Below are positions 9,757-18,231 of a stretch of DNA of 64,000 bases, piece after piece (positions within the stretch are counted from its first letter, which is position 1; every line of letters begins with the position of its first letter). Under the pieces are notes generated by a model. That model saw nothing but the letters and a program-made list of their open reading frames with translations. It was not told the origin of the DNA and searched no databases. A program made the translations under genes and the position numbers. Source of the DNA: CAZPHU01 sp964586285 (GTDB taxonomy: Bacteria; Fibrobacterota; Chitinivibrionia; Chitinivibrionales; CAYFVL01). Location: contig CAZPHU010000004.1 of NCBI GenBank assembly GCA_964586285.1, positions 16,227 through 80,226 on the forward strand, written 5' to 3'.

Positions 9757-10518
9757 GTGAGCGATTCGAAAATCGAAAATCATCCCCTGAAAGCAAAATT
9801 GCCGGGCTTACCTTTTATTGAGCAGCTTATCCATCTGGACCAAACCGAGTCGACGAACCTTGTAGCCAAAGGTTTACCCGCATGTAAACCCGGAAATTTC
9901 AGGGTGGTATGGGCCAAACGCCAGATCGGTGGACGGGGACGTCGAGGAAGATCTTTTTTCTCGTCGCACGAAGGTGGACTGTGGGTGAGTATTTTGCTTG
10001 GCGTGGATTGTATGGATGAGCACTTCTTGGTCAACAGAGCACTTAGCCTCTCTATATGCAAAAGTATAGAAGATTGCGGCGGCATATCGGATGTTGAAAT
10101 CAAATGGCCAAACGATATCTATATTGAAGGGAAAAAGGTTTGCGGGATTCTTCTGGAAACGGTGCCCGGTCTTAACAACGCACTAGTGGCCGGATTCGGC
10201 ATAAACGTCGAAATAGCCCCGCAGGATTTCCCCCCGATAATACGTGAAACGGCGACATCCGTGTCGCAATATGCCCCGGGGAAGATAGATAAGGATGAAT
10301 TGCTGGTTACCATACTTACTACTTTTCACCATCTTTTAGAACTGGATGGGGGGAAGTTGCATGATGAATACCGCGGACGTCTTTATGGGATCAACAGACA
10401 AGCGCTGGTGGACGGTAAAGAATGGTGTATCCGTGATGTAGACGACAGCGGAAGGCTTGTGGTATATGCAGACGGTACAACCAAACATCTTCTGTCGGGG
10501 ACGGTAACATTCATTTAG
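9757..10518 (+). CDS. birA: biotin--[acetyl-CoA-carboxylase] ligase, without DNA-binding domain
   Basis: Attaches biotin to the carboxyl-carrier protein. The 253 residues contain the BirA/LplA catalytic motifs GRGRRGRSFFSSHEGGLW (biotinyl-AMP loop) and KWPNDIYIEGKKVCGILLE, followed by a small C-terminal domain. The N-terminal winged-helix of the E. coli repressor form is absent, so it should be a pure ligase. Start is GTG at 9757, 13 bases after nadC, with TAGGTAGGA as ribosome-binding site. Confidence 0.94.
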   Translation: MSDSKIENHPLKAKLPGLPFIEQLIHLDQTESTNLVAKGLPACKPGNFRVVWAKRQIGGRGRRGRSFFSSHEGGLWVSILLGVDCMDEHFLVNRALSLSICKSIEDCGGISDVEIKWPNDIYIEGKKVCGILLETVPGLNNALVAGFGINVEIAPQDFPPIIRETATSVSQYAPGKIDKDELLVTILTTFHHLLELDGGKLHDEYRGRLYGINRQALVDGKEWCIRDVDDSGRLVVYADGTTKHLLSGTVTFI

Positions 10519-10572
10519 ATTTTTTGTCTGAGAAAGCACGATGATTCTCCTGCTTTGCCGGACGTAGAGCAT

Positions 10573-11349
10573 ATGGTTATGAAGAAGCTATGTATCGATA
10601 TTGGTAACACGATGAGCGATCTTGGCATCGTTGATTTGAAGGAACGCACTTGCCTTAGATCAATCAAAGTACCCACCACGGGTATGATCGAAAAGATGGA
10701 TGAAACGATAGACTCTCTTTTCGGTTCCGATTTTCCGCCTTTGGAATCGGTTATGTGTTCGGTTGTTTCTGAAGTAGATAGAGTGGCAGAGGCAGTCGGG
10801 GCTAATAAACATATTACCGAAACCACTATATTAAAAGGCGACAGTCCACTTCCATTTGCTAATCGGTACGAGAATTCCCATGTTTTAGGAGCGGATCGAA
10901 TAGCCAATGCCCTTTATGCATTTTACACCTACCCCGGCAAAGCAGTGATCGTAATCGATGCCGGAACCACTGTCACGATAGATTTCGTGGATCCCGGGAA
11001 GGGGTTTGCCGGCGGACTTATCATGCCGGGTATCAGAATGCAGCTTCGGAGTCTTAATGCCGGTACCGCGGCATTGCCTCTCGTAGAAGATACGCCCGCA
11101 GGGAAGTATCCCGGAAAATGCACCGAGGAGTGCATGCGTCTCGGTGCACTATACAGTACTGCCGGAGGCATTGAAAAGATTGTCAATGAACTGCGGTCCA
11201 AACATGGAAACGACCTGATAGTCGCTGCCTGTGGAGGAAGCTGGCCGCAGCTAAGCGAATTGGTGAATTTCGACTTTCATTATGAGCGCTGCCTTACATT
11301 GATAGGATTATCTCTGTTTAGAAAGGATAGTTTTTCAAATCATGAATAA
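10573..11349 (+). CDS. coaX: type III pantothenate kinase
   Basis: First step of CoA synthesis, phosphorylating pantothenate. ASKHA-fold motifs are visible: CIDIGNTMSDLGIVD (phosphate loop), GADRIANALYAFYTYPGKAVIVIDAGTTVTID split over two lines of the fold, and GGLIMPGIRMQLRSLNAGTAALP. The frame opens at a TTG at 10555, but the ATG at 10573 or the second at 10579 places the phosphate-binding loop at the usual distance from the N-terminus; I give 10573. Last gene of the nadC-birA-coaX run, 54 bases after birA. The end abuts a heptamer-repeat stretch. Confidence 0.92.
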   Translation: MVMKKLCIDIGNTMSDLGIVDLKERTCLRSIKVPTTGMIEKMDETIDSLFGSDFPPLESVMCSVVSEVDRVAEAVGANKHITETTILKGDSPLPFANRYENSHVLGADRIANALYAFYTYPGKAVIVIDAGTTVTIDFVDPGKGFAGGLIMPGIRMQLRSLNAGTAALPLVEDTPAGKYPGKCTEECMRLGALYSTAGGIEKIVNELRSKHGNDLIVAACGGSWPQLSELVNFDFHYERCLTLIGLSLFRKDSFSNHE

Positions 11350-11359
11350 TGAATCATGA

Positions 11360-11412
11360 ATCCTCAATCTTCAATCTTCAATCTTCTATCTTCTACCCTC
11401 AATCTTCCCCCT
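11360..11412. repeat. short tandem repeat CAATCTT-type
   Basis: Several near-identical 7-base units (TCAATCT/TCTATCT variants) lie between the convergent ends of coaX and the mscS gene. Just upstream are two copies of AATCATGAAT. It overlaps the last codons or stop region of the minus-strand gene (11386) only at its far end. Confidence 0.6.
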
Positions 11413-12315
11413 CAGTTCTCCCTGTCGATAGATACGCACGGTCGGGTAAGCGAAATCTATGCTGGGCTCTCTATTGAATCGAGCCAGGATATTGCGTGCG
11501 AGTACATCTTCGACTGTTCTCCTCCTTCTTGCGCGCACCATATAGCGCAAGGCCAGCACTACTCCCGAATCGGCAATCTTAACGTATACTTTGGGAGAAA
11601 TGTAATTATAGCGTAATAAATAACGGCTTCTTACTTTACTGAGCCGTTCCTGGATCTGATCTTTTTTTTGCTCGAAATCTTCCTGCCCTACCTCGGTCAT
11701 TATTTTTTCCGCAAGCTCCCAGTCGGATTCAAAAGTGACCATGACTGTCATCTCATTCCAAATAAAATCGTACCCCTGGGTATAATTATAGATTTCCTGA
11801 GAAAGCATCTTGCTGTTTGGAACACTAACCAAACGACCGGTTGACTGATCCGCATCAACCCACCCGCCGATTTCGGCAAGAGTTGTTCGAAGAATTCCAA
11901 TATCGATCACATCACCCGACAAATCTCCGATCGTTATTCGATCCCCATGCTTAAATCCCTTACTGCTGACGATTATTGTCCATCCAACAAAGTTAGAGAA
12001 CACATCGCGCATTGAAATGGCTACGCCCGCAAGAAAAACACCGATGATAAAAAGATAAAAGGGTGTGCTTTGACGTGTATGGTAATTGTAGAAGATCAGA
12101 AGCCACAGGACCGCAACCACCAGCGTGATATAGCGCGCCCATTTACGAATTGCATGACGTCTTTCATCCTCCAGGATATACTTGTTTGTGAGAAGTATGA
12201 TAACTCTGCCAACTGCCAAAATAGCGGTAAGCGATATAATGATTCCAAGAGCATTCTCGCTTAAAAAGTCGAGGAATTGAAAAAAGACATCTTGCCAATT
12301 AACAGTATCTGTCAT
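11386..12315 (-). CDS. mechanosensitive ion channel, MscS family
   Basis: A 309-residue inner-membrane channel that should open under membrane tension. Two or three transmembrane helices fill residues 15-120 (NALGIIISLTAILAVGRVII; YITLVVAVLWLLIFYNY; FYLFIIGVFLAGVAISM). The pore-to-beta-domain junction is clear: DVFSNFVGWTIIVSSKGF, then GDRITIGDLSGDVIDIGILRTTL and VSVPNSKML. It is 23 bases downstream of the NAD(P)HX repair gene on the same strand, likely co-transcribed. The C-terminus is charged and short, resembling small MscS-like channels rather than MscK. Confidence 0.9.
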   Translation of the reverse strand: MTDTVNWQDVFFQFLDFLSENALGIIISLTAILAVGRVIILLTNKYILEDERRHAIRKWARYITLVVAVLWLLIFYNYHTRQSTPFYLFIIGVFLAGVAISMRDVFSNFVGWTIIVSSKGFKHGDRITIGDLSGDVIDIGILRTTLAEIGGWVDADQSTGRLVSVPNSKMLSQEIYNYTQGYDFIWNEMTVMVTFESDWELAEKIMTEVGQEDFEQKKDQIQERLSKVRSRYLLRYNYISPKVYVKIADSGVVLALRYMVRARRRRTVEDVLARNILARFNREPSIDFAYPTVRIYRQGELRGKIEGRR

Positions 12316-12338
12316 GTTTTCCTTTCGAGTAGAGCGTG

Positions 12339-13901
12339 TTAGTTGTCGGGCAATATCGGTAGAGTGGCGCTTGGAGCCAGGTCTTGCAATACCCGAGGAA
12401 TGCAGCCGATCAGATCCGAAGCGATAACGCTGTATTCGGAGAATTGTCTGGACGCATCATAGCCGGCCAGTCCCTGAATGCAGGTACCCAGCACAGCAGC
12501 ATCCGACACGGCTGCTCCCTGAGCCAACAGACTTACCAGTATCCCCGAAAGCACATCCCCCACTCCGGCGGTTGCCATCGCGCTGTTGCCTATCGGTACG
12601 ATCGTGACCTTTCCCTCACTAGTCGCTACGATAGTGGGATTGCCTTTATATATGATATTCATCTCAAATTCCTTTGCCTTTTCGGAAAGAATTCCAACTC
12701 TTTCACCGGGGTCTTTGGGAAGAGGCGCAAAAAGGCGTACCCATTCCCCGGCATGGGGAGTTATAATGAGCCGGCAGCGACGATCTTTTAGCTCCTCCGC
12801 GCGGTCCTTGTATGCATTTATGCCGTCTGCATCCAAAACGACGGGTATTTCAACTGCACCAACAATCTTACGTATCAGGGAAGTAGTCTTTTCCATGTGG
12901 GTCAGTCCCGGTCCAATCAACGCGGCATGCATCTTACAGCTTTGCCCCATTATGAGGTCAAAAGCTTCAGGAGAAAGAGTTCCCGATTCGGTCTGGGGCA
13001 TGGCGTGTAATACCGGTTCGGTCAGCTTGGCCGCAAGCGTCGCCACGATCGATGAGGGACTTGCCATGTGTACCATACCACATCCGGTACGTAGCGCGGC
13101 CATGGCGGCAAGTGTAGCCGATCCGCTCATCCCGTTTGAGCCTGCGACGATGAAAGCCAGGCCGTGATCAAACTTGCTTCCATCCTTTTTTCGCCTCGGA
13201 AGTAGCTGCCCGATTCCCCTGCGGGTCGGTAGATATGTACAGATATCGCTCTTTACCACGATCTCTTCCGGATATCCAAGATCACGAATTATCAATTCCC
13301 CGACAAGATCTCTTCCCGGATAAAACAACTGACCAATCTTAGGAAAACCCATCGTGACCGTTTTGGCAGCAACCACTGTTGGGACACCGGGTTGAGCAGT
13401 GTCGTTGTTTAAACCGGATGGGGTATCTACCGCAACCACCGCAATTCTTGCAGCATTGATCTGATGTATCACCTCAGCGGCCAATCCGTGCGGGTCACCC
13501 TTGATTCCGGTTCCGAGTATGGCATCGACTATAAGATCATAGCCGGCGAAACCTTCAAGATCATCAACATCATCAACCCGAAGATAATTTCCCTTTGAGT
13601 TAATGTATTCCGTAAACGCCTGCCGGGCTTCTCCTGTCAGATTTTCCTCATCGGTAAGGGAGAAACACATAACCTTATACCCCTGGTCAAGGAGCATTCT
13701 TCCAAGCACATACCCATCACCGCCATTATTTCCCTTACCGCACACAATGGCGACCTGCTGAGCTGGTGATATCATATCGACGACAGCCTCATATAATCCC
13801 ATTCCCGCTTTCATCATATACGAATAGCCGATTGACTTGTCTCCACCGATAGCTTGCTGATCAACCGATCTCATTTGTGATGTGGTAAGAACATTTATCA
13901 T
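12339..13901 (-). CDS. nnr: bifunctional NAD(P)H-hydrate epimerase / ADP-dependent dehydratase
   Basis: Repairs damaged NADHX and NADPHX. The 520 residues contain an N-terminal YjeF_N epimerase domain (1-215; VCGKGNNGGDGYVLGRML, ILGTGIKGD, VDTPSGLN) and a C-terminal carbohydrate-kinase-like dehydratase domain (230-510; AGSNGMSGSATLAAMAALRTG, VLDADGIN, ITPHAGEWVRL, MATAGVGDVLSGILVSLLAQG). Both active regions look intact. The start at 13901 is the usual family start (MINVLTTSQMRSVDQQAI). Divergent from thpR and upstream of mscS. Confidence 0.96.
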   Translation of the reverse strand: MINVLTTSQMRSVDQQAIGGDKSIGYSYMMKAGMGLYEAVVDMISPAQQVAIVCGKGNNGGDGYVLGRMLLDQGYKVMCFSLTDEENLTGEARQAFTEYINSKGNYLRVDDVDDLEGFAGYDLIVDAILGTGIKGDPHGLAAEVIHQINAARIAVVAVDTPSGLNNDTAQPGVPTVVAAKTVTMGFPKIGQLFYPGRDLVGELIIRDLGYPEEIVVKSDICTYLPTRRGIGQLLPRRKKDGSKFDHGLAFIVAGSNGMSGSATLAAMAALRTGCGMVHMASPSSIVATLAAKLTEPVLHAMPQTESGTLSPEAFDLIMGQSCKMHAALIGPGLTHMEKTTSLIRKIVGAVEIPVVLDADGINAYKDRAEELKDRRCRLIITPHAGEWVRLFAPLPKDPGERVGILSEKAKEFEMNIIYKGNPTIVATSEGKVTIVPIGNSAMATAGVGDVLSGILVSLLAQGAAVSDAAVLGTCIQGLAGYDASRQFSEYSVIASDLIGCIPRVLQDLAPSATLPILPDN

Positions 13902-14010
13902 AAATCATATCCGTCCGTAAAATATTGAAAAGTGAAAGAGATTAACTGTTTGAAAATAAATTGATTCATTGGATTAGTCATTATCAGCATGCAATTTGTA
14001 TATTAAAATC

Positions 14011-14565
14011 ATGAGCCGATTGTTTATAGCCATAGACCTGCCGGATCCGATTAAGACCGCTACCGCAAACATTTGCTTCGGGGTTCAAGGTGCAAAATGG
14101 GTGCCTGTCGACCAGCTACACCTAACCTTGAGGTTCGTAGGTGAAGCGGACAACGAAACTTACGTAAGTATTCGCCACGCGCTTTCAGAAGTTCAGATGA
14201 GTGCTTTTACGATCGATATTTCGGGAGTAGGTTTTTTTCCGCCGCGAGGAAAGCCGAGGGTACTATGGCTGGGAATAGTGCAAAATGAATCACTTACGGA
14301 GCTTAAAAACAAGATCGAAGAAGCTGTTGTAAACGCGGGCATAGCCCCTGAAGAAAGAAAGTTTCACCCTCATATTACCTTAGCCAGGCTTAAAGAGCGA
14401 ACCACGGCCAAAGATATCATCCCTTTTCTAAGCAGCAACAACCTGTTTTCTTTCAAGGAGGTGCCTGTCGATTCTTTTTATCTGTATTCAAGCATTCTCA
14501 AGCCGCAGGGTGCCATACACAGTCGAGAAGCGACTTACGAACTTACGAACGCCGGCTTTTATTAA
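14011..14565 (+). CDS. thpR: RNA 2',3'-cyclic phosphodiesterase (2H phosphoesterase)
   Basis: Opens 2',3'-cyclic phosphate ends of RNA. Both catalytic HxT motifs of the 2H family are present: QLHLTLRFVG near residue 37 and FHPHITLARLK near residue 121. The ATG at 14011 starts with MSRLFIAIDLP, the common family N-terminus; the frame runs to a TTG at 13996. The end overlaps the oppositely oriented PHP gene by about 20 bases, so the two genes converge. Confidence 0.92.
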   Translation: MSRLFIAIDLPDPIKTATANICFGVQGAKWVPVDQLHLTLRFVGEADNETYVSIRHALSEVQMSAFTIDISGVGFFPPRGKPRVLWLGIVQNESLTELKNKIEEAVVNAGIAPEERKFHPHITLARLKERTTAKDIIPFLSSNNLFSFKEVPVDSFYLYSSILKPQGAIHSREATYELTNAGFY

Positions 14566-15262
14566 CGCGCCTTTTTTCTATAAACTCAAACGCCGCCTCT
14601 GCAGTATCGTTAACCAGCAGTTCGGAAGGAAAATCCTCCAACGCAAGAAGCGGGCGAACCGAATCATCGCATCCAAGCTCCTCGAGGGCATGCGCATCGC
14701 TGCAAATAGCCATTTTACAACCGACATGCTTACAGGCCCTTATAAGCTCTCTGGTGATATCATCCCCTATTCGCTTTAGAAGAGTTTTTGAATTATTCAG
14801 CTCAATTGCCACTCCGTAAGAAGCGGCCGTTTCGGCCAGTCTTTCGAATTCAACGAGATAAGAAGCATCGTTTGGATGGGTTATTATGTCGATCGCGGGA
14901 TTCTTGCGAATGGCGGAAATCAGCATGTCCGTGTATTCGGACTTTTGAAGTCCTTTTTTGGTGTTTGGATGTATACCCAGAAGTACCACATCCATATACT
15001 GCAGGTATTCGGTTCTCAGGTCAATATCGCCACGGTCATTCTTCAGATTGCATTCCATTCCTTTAAGCAGCCGTATACCTTCAAGCGGTACATTCAACCT
15101 GTCCCAAAAAGGTCCCGTGTTCCGAGCCTGCAACTCCGGTCCGTGATCGGTAATTGCAATTGCCTGCATTCCCAACTCTTTAGCCCTTGTTAACATCTCC
15201 AAATGAGTGTGAATACCACAATGGCTGAAAAAGGTATGTACATGAAAATCGACCTGTAACAT
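14543..15262 (-). CDS. PHP-domain hydrolase (YcdX/histidinol-phosphatase-like)
   Basis: About 239 residues of metal-dependent PHP phosphoesterase. Metal ligands appear in DFHVHTFFSHCG, ITDHGPEL, KGMECNL, DIITHPND, IELNNSK and ICSDAHALEELG. Length and order fit the YcdX-like branch more than the polymerase-associated one. Start at 15262 is set by GAGGAG seven bases upstream; the frame runs further into the ppdK terminator and is not used. Substrate is unknown. Confidence 0.88.
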   Translation of the reverse strand: MLQVDFHVHTFFSHCGIHTHLEMLTRAKELGMQAIAITDHGPELQARNTGPFWDRLNVPLEGIRLLKGMECNLKNDRGDIDLRTEYLQYMDVVLLGIHPNTKKGLQKSEYTDMLISAIRKNPAIDIITHPNDASYLVEFERLAETAASYGVAIELNNSKTLLKRIGDDITRELIRACKHVGCKMAICSDAHALEELGCDDSVRPLLALEDFPSELLVNDTAEAAFEFIEKRRVNKSRRS

Positions 15263-15277
15263 TTTGTTCTCCTCGTT

Positions 15278-15314
15278 AAAAAAGGCAGAGTCCTTTTCAG
15301 ACCCTGCCTTTTCT
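15278..15314 (-). terminator. rho-independent terminator of ppdK
   Basis: On the minus strand AGGCAGGGTC and GGACTCTGCCT form a ten-pair stem (one G-U) with a TGAAAA loop, followed by a run of seven Ts. It lies between the ppdK stop and the PHP start, so the PHP gene probably has its own promoter or reads through. Confidence 0.85.
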
Positions 15315-15337
15315 TTAGGCATTATACCTGAACAGAT

Positions 15338-18037
15338 TTATTTCTGAGCAGCTTTCTCCAGCGCAGCCTGTCCTGCAGCCAGTCGTGCAACAGGAACACG
15401 ATAAGGAGAACAACTTACATAGTTAAGTCCGGTACGTACGAAGAACTTAACTGAGTCCGGATCTCCACCATGCTCACCGCAGACACCACACTTAAGATCG
15501 CTGCGGGTAGCGCGACCACGCTCGACACCGGTTTTAACCAGCTCACCAACACCAACCTGGTCGATTGAGGCAAACGGGTCGAAACGCAGGATCTTCTGAT
15601 CGATATAATCGGGCAGGAAGGTACCTACGTCGTCACGGCTGTAACCGAAAGTCATCTGAGTAAGGTCGTTTGTACCGAATGAGAAGAACTGAGCTTTTTC
15701 GGCAACTTTGTCGGCAACCAGGGTAGCACGAGGTATTTCCATCATCGTACCAACCAGGTATTTAACATCGGCACCCTTCTCTTTGATGATCTTTTCGGAG
15801 GTTTCGCGAACGACCTTCTCCAGAATATCAAACTCTTCCTTTGTTCCGATCAGCGGAATCATGATTTCGGGAAGAACCGAAATACCCTTTGCAGCCATTT
15901 TACATGCAGCCTCGATAATAGCAGTTGTCTGCATCACACAAATTTCGGGATAGGTGATCGACAGACGGCAACCACGGTGACCAAGCATCGGGTTCATTTC
16001 GTGAAGAGCAGATACCTTTTTCTTAACGACCTCAACAGTTGTTCCCAGACGCTTTGCCATCTCTGCCTGACCTTCTTCATCGTGCGGCAGGAACTCATGC
16101 AGAGGCGGATCCAGGAGACGGATAGTAACAGGCAGTCCGTTCATGGCCTCGAAAATCCCCTCGAAATCTCCACGCTGAAGCGGAAGAAGTTTTGCGAGTG
16201 CGGCCTCGCGACCTTCCGTACCGTCGGCAAGAATCATCTCGCGAACAGCCCAGATACGATCGCCTTCGAAAAACATATGCTCTGTACGGCAAAGACCAAT
16301 ACCCTCAGCACCTAATTTGCGAGCTACGATAGAGTCTTTAGGTGAGTCGGCGTTGGTTCTAACCTTGATTTCACGATACTTGTCGGCCCATGACATAACT
16401 TCGTTGAAGATCGAGCACAAAGGATGATCCAAAGCTTCCTTGATTCCTTCTACAATACCCGCGATAACAGGTGATGAGGAAGTTTCGATATGACCAAGAA
16501 CAACTTCACCGGTTGATCCGTCGAGTGAAATTTCGTCACCTTCTTTGATCACTTTGTCGCCGACAGTGATGGTCTTCTTTGCATAATCGATTTCCAGTGT
16601 ACCGGCACCGACTATACAACACTTACCCCAGCCACGTGCCACAACGGCAGCATGAGAGGTCATACCACCGGTGGATGTCAGAATAGCTTCCGCCGCCCAC
16701 ATACCGTTAACATCTTCAGGAGAAGTTTCCTTACGAGTCAGAATGACCTTCTTGCCTTTCTTGGCCCATTCTACCGCGTCGTTGGCAGTGAAAACTATGA
16801 CTCCGTTTGCGGCTCCGGGACCTGCCGGGAGACCCTGAGCAAGCACACGACCGGCCGCAACAGCGTCATTCTTTGCACCCGGATCGAGGATCGGGAAAAG
16901 CAGCTGGTTGAGATGGTCACCTTCGATACGCTGAAGAGCAGTTTTGTCGTCGATAAGACCTTCTTTTACCATATCAACAGCAATTTTTACCGCTGCAACA
17001 CCGGTACGCTTACCGGTACGTGTCTGCAGCATGTAAAGTTTACCTTCCTGAATGGTGAATTCAACATCCTGCATTTCTTTGTAGTGTTTTTCCAGCTTCA
17101 AACGAATATCGTTGAGTTCTTCATATACCTCGGGCATTACTTCATGGAGGCGGGAAATCGGGTCGGGAGTACGGATACCGGCAACAACGTCCTCACCCTG
17201 AGCATTAATCAGATACTCACCGAAGAATTTGTTGGTTCCATCGGAAGGATTACGTGTGAAAGCAACACCGGTTCCTGATGATTCACCCATGTTTCCGAAT
17301 ACCATCGACTGAACGTTAACAGCAGTACCTTTGAGGCCGTGAAGTTTGTTGATTCGGCGATATGATACCGCACGAGGAATGTTCCAGGAACCGATAACCG
17401 CATCGATAGCGTACTGAAGCTGCTCGCGAGCGTCTTCCGGGAAGCCCTTTCCAACATTCTTTTTGTACACCTCTTTATAAGCAGCCACAACCTCTTTGAG
17501 TTCTTCGGTTGTCAGCTCCGTGTCTACGGCACGATTGTATTTCTTCTTGATGCGGCTAAGCTCTTCTTCGAAATGCTCATGTTCAACTCCCATAACCACA
17601 TCACCAAACATGTTGATGAAGCGACGGTAAGAATCCCATGCCATTCTCTCGTTACCTGTCTTCCTGGCCAGCCCCTCGACCGCATCATCATTGATACCGA
17701 GGTTAAGAATGGTGTTCATCATTCCGGGCATCGATACGGCAGCACCACTTCGTACGGAGACGAGAAGCGGATTTTCCTTATCGCCGAATTTAGCGCCCAT
17801 GGTTTTTTCCAACTCAACAATAGCGTCGTCGATTTCTTTCTGAAGACTTTCGGGCTTGGTCTGATTGTTCTCATAGTAGTAAGAACAAACTTCCGTGCTA
17901 ATAGTAAAGCCGGGAGGCACTGGTATTCCGATGCTGGCCATTTCAGCCAGGTTTGCACCCTTACCGCCAAGCAGCTGTTTCATGTCTGCTCGACCATCGG
18001 TTTTCTCAGCACTAAAAAAGTAAACATATTTTGGCAT
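15338..18037 (-). CDS. ppdK: pyruvate, phosphate dikinase
   Basis: Interconverts pyruvate, ATP and phosphate with PEP, AMP and pyrophosphate. The 899 residues carry the full domain order: ATP-grasp nucleotide-binding domain (GGKGANLAEMASIGIPVPPGF; VRSGAAVSMPGMMNTILNLG), the phospho-histidine swivel domain (LTSTGGMTSHAAVVARGWG) and the PEP/pyruvate barrel (GIGLCRTEHMFF; MLGHRGCRLSITYPEI; FSFGTNDLTQMTFGYSRDD; KCGVCGEHGGDP). GGAGGAAACGC precedes the ATG. With malic enzyme it offers a reversible pyruvate-PEP node, usual in anaerobes using pyrophosphate-linked glycolysis. Confidence 0.98.
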   Translation of the reverse strand: MPKYVYFFSAEKTDGRADMKQLLGGKGANLAEMASIGIPVPPGFTISTEVCSYYYENNQTKPESLQKEIDDAIVELEKTMGAKFGDKENPLLVSVRSGAAVSMPGMMNTILNLGINDDAVEGLARKTGNERMAWDSYRRFINMFGDVVMGVEHEHFEEELSRIKKKYNRAVDTELTTEELKEVVAAYKEVYKKNVGKGFPEDAREQLQYAIDAVIGSWNIPRAVSYRRINKLHGLKGTAVNVQSMVFGNMGESSGTGVAFTRNPSDGTNKFFGEYLINAQGEDVVAGIRTPDPISRLHEVMPEVYEELNDIRLKLEKHYKEMQDVEFTIQEGKLYMLQTRTGKRTGVAAVKIAVDMVKEGLIDDKTALQRIEGDHLNQLLFPILDPGAKNDAVAAGRVLAQGLPAGPGAANGVIVFTANDAVEWAKKGKKVILTRKETSPEDVNGMWAAEAILTSTGGMTSHAAVVARGWGKCCIVGAGTLEIDYAKKTITVGDKVIKEGDEISLDGSTGEVVLGHIETSSSPVIAGIVEGIKEALDHPLCSIFNEVMSWADKYREIKVRTNADSPKDSIVARKLGAEGIGLCRTEHMFFEGDRIWAVREMILADGTEGREAALAKLLPLQRGDFEGIFEAMNGLPVTIRLLDPPLHEFLPHDEEGQAEMAKRLGTTVEVVKKKVSALHEMNPMLGHRGCRLSITYPEICVMQTTAIIEAACKMAAKGISVLPEIMIPLIGTKEEFDILEKVVRETSEKIIKEKGADVKYLVGTMMEIPRATLVADKVAEKAQFFSFGTNDLTQMTFGYSRDDVGTFLPDYIDQKILRFDPFASIDQVGVGELVKTGVERGRATRSDLKCGVCGEHGGDPDSVKFFVRTGLNYVSCSPYRVPVARLAAGQAALEKAAQK

Positions 18038-18184
18038 GCGTTTCCTCCGCCTGTTTTATGGTTATACGAGAGTATATTATCAAAGGTGAAAAGCGTAAGA
18101 ATATACATTGTTCGGTGAATTCAGGCAAGTGAATCTTCCGTTCGTATAAAGATGTTTTATTGAGGTATCTTTTTTTGATTCCTG

Positions 18185-18209
18185 CTCACTCAAGTTGAAC
18201 CTGAGTGAG
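18185..18209. promoter_or_regulatory. perfect inverted repeat between ppdK and GH57-like gene
   Basis: CTCACTCA and TGAGTGAG form an eight-base perfect inverted repeat with a nine-base spacer, 22 bases before the GH57-like start. No T-tract follows on either strand, so an operator or a leader hairpin is more likely than a terminator. Confidence 0.4.
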
Positions 18210-18231
18210 GGGTTATTGTATACTAATAGGT

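Noticed and set aside
12586..13167. 193-residue plus-strand frame inside nnr
   Set aside because: Antisense shadow of the well-supported nnr gene.
16652..17278. 208-residue plus-strand frame inside ppdK
   Set aside because: Antisense shadow of ppdK, no ribosome-binding site.
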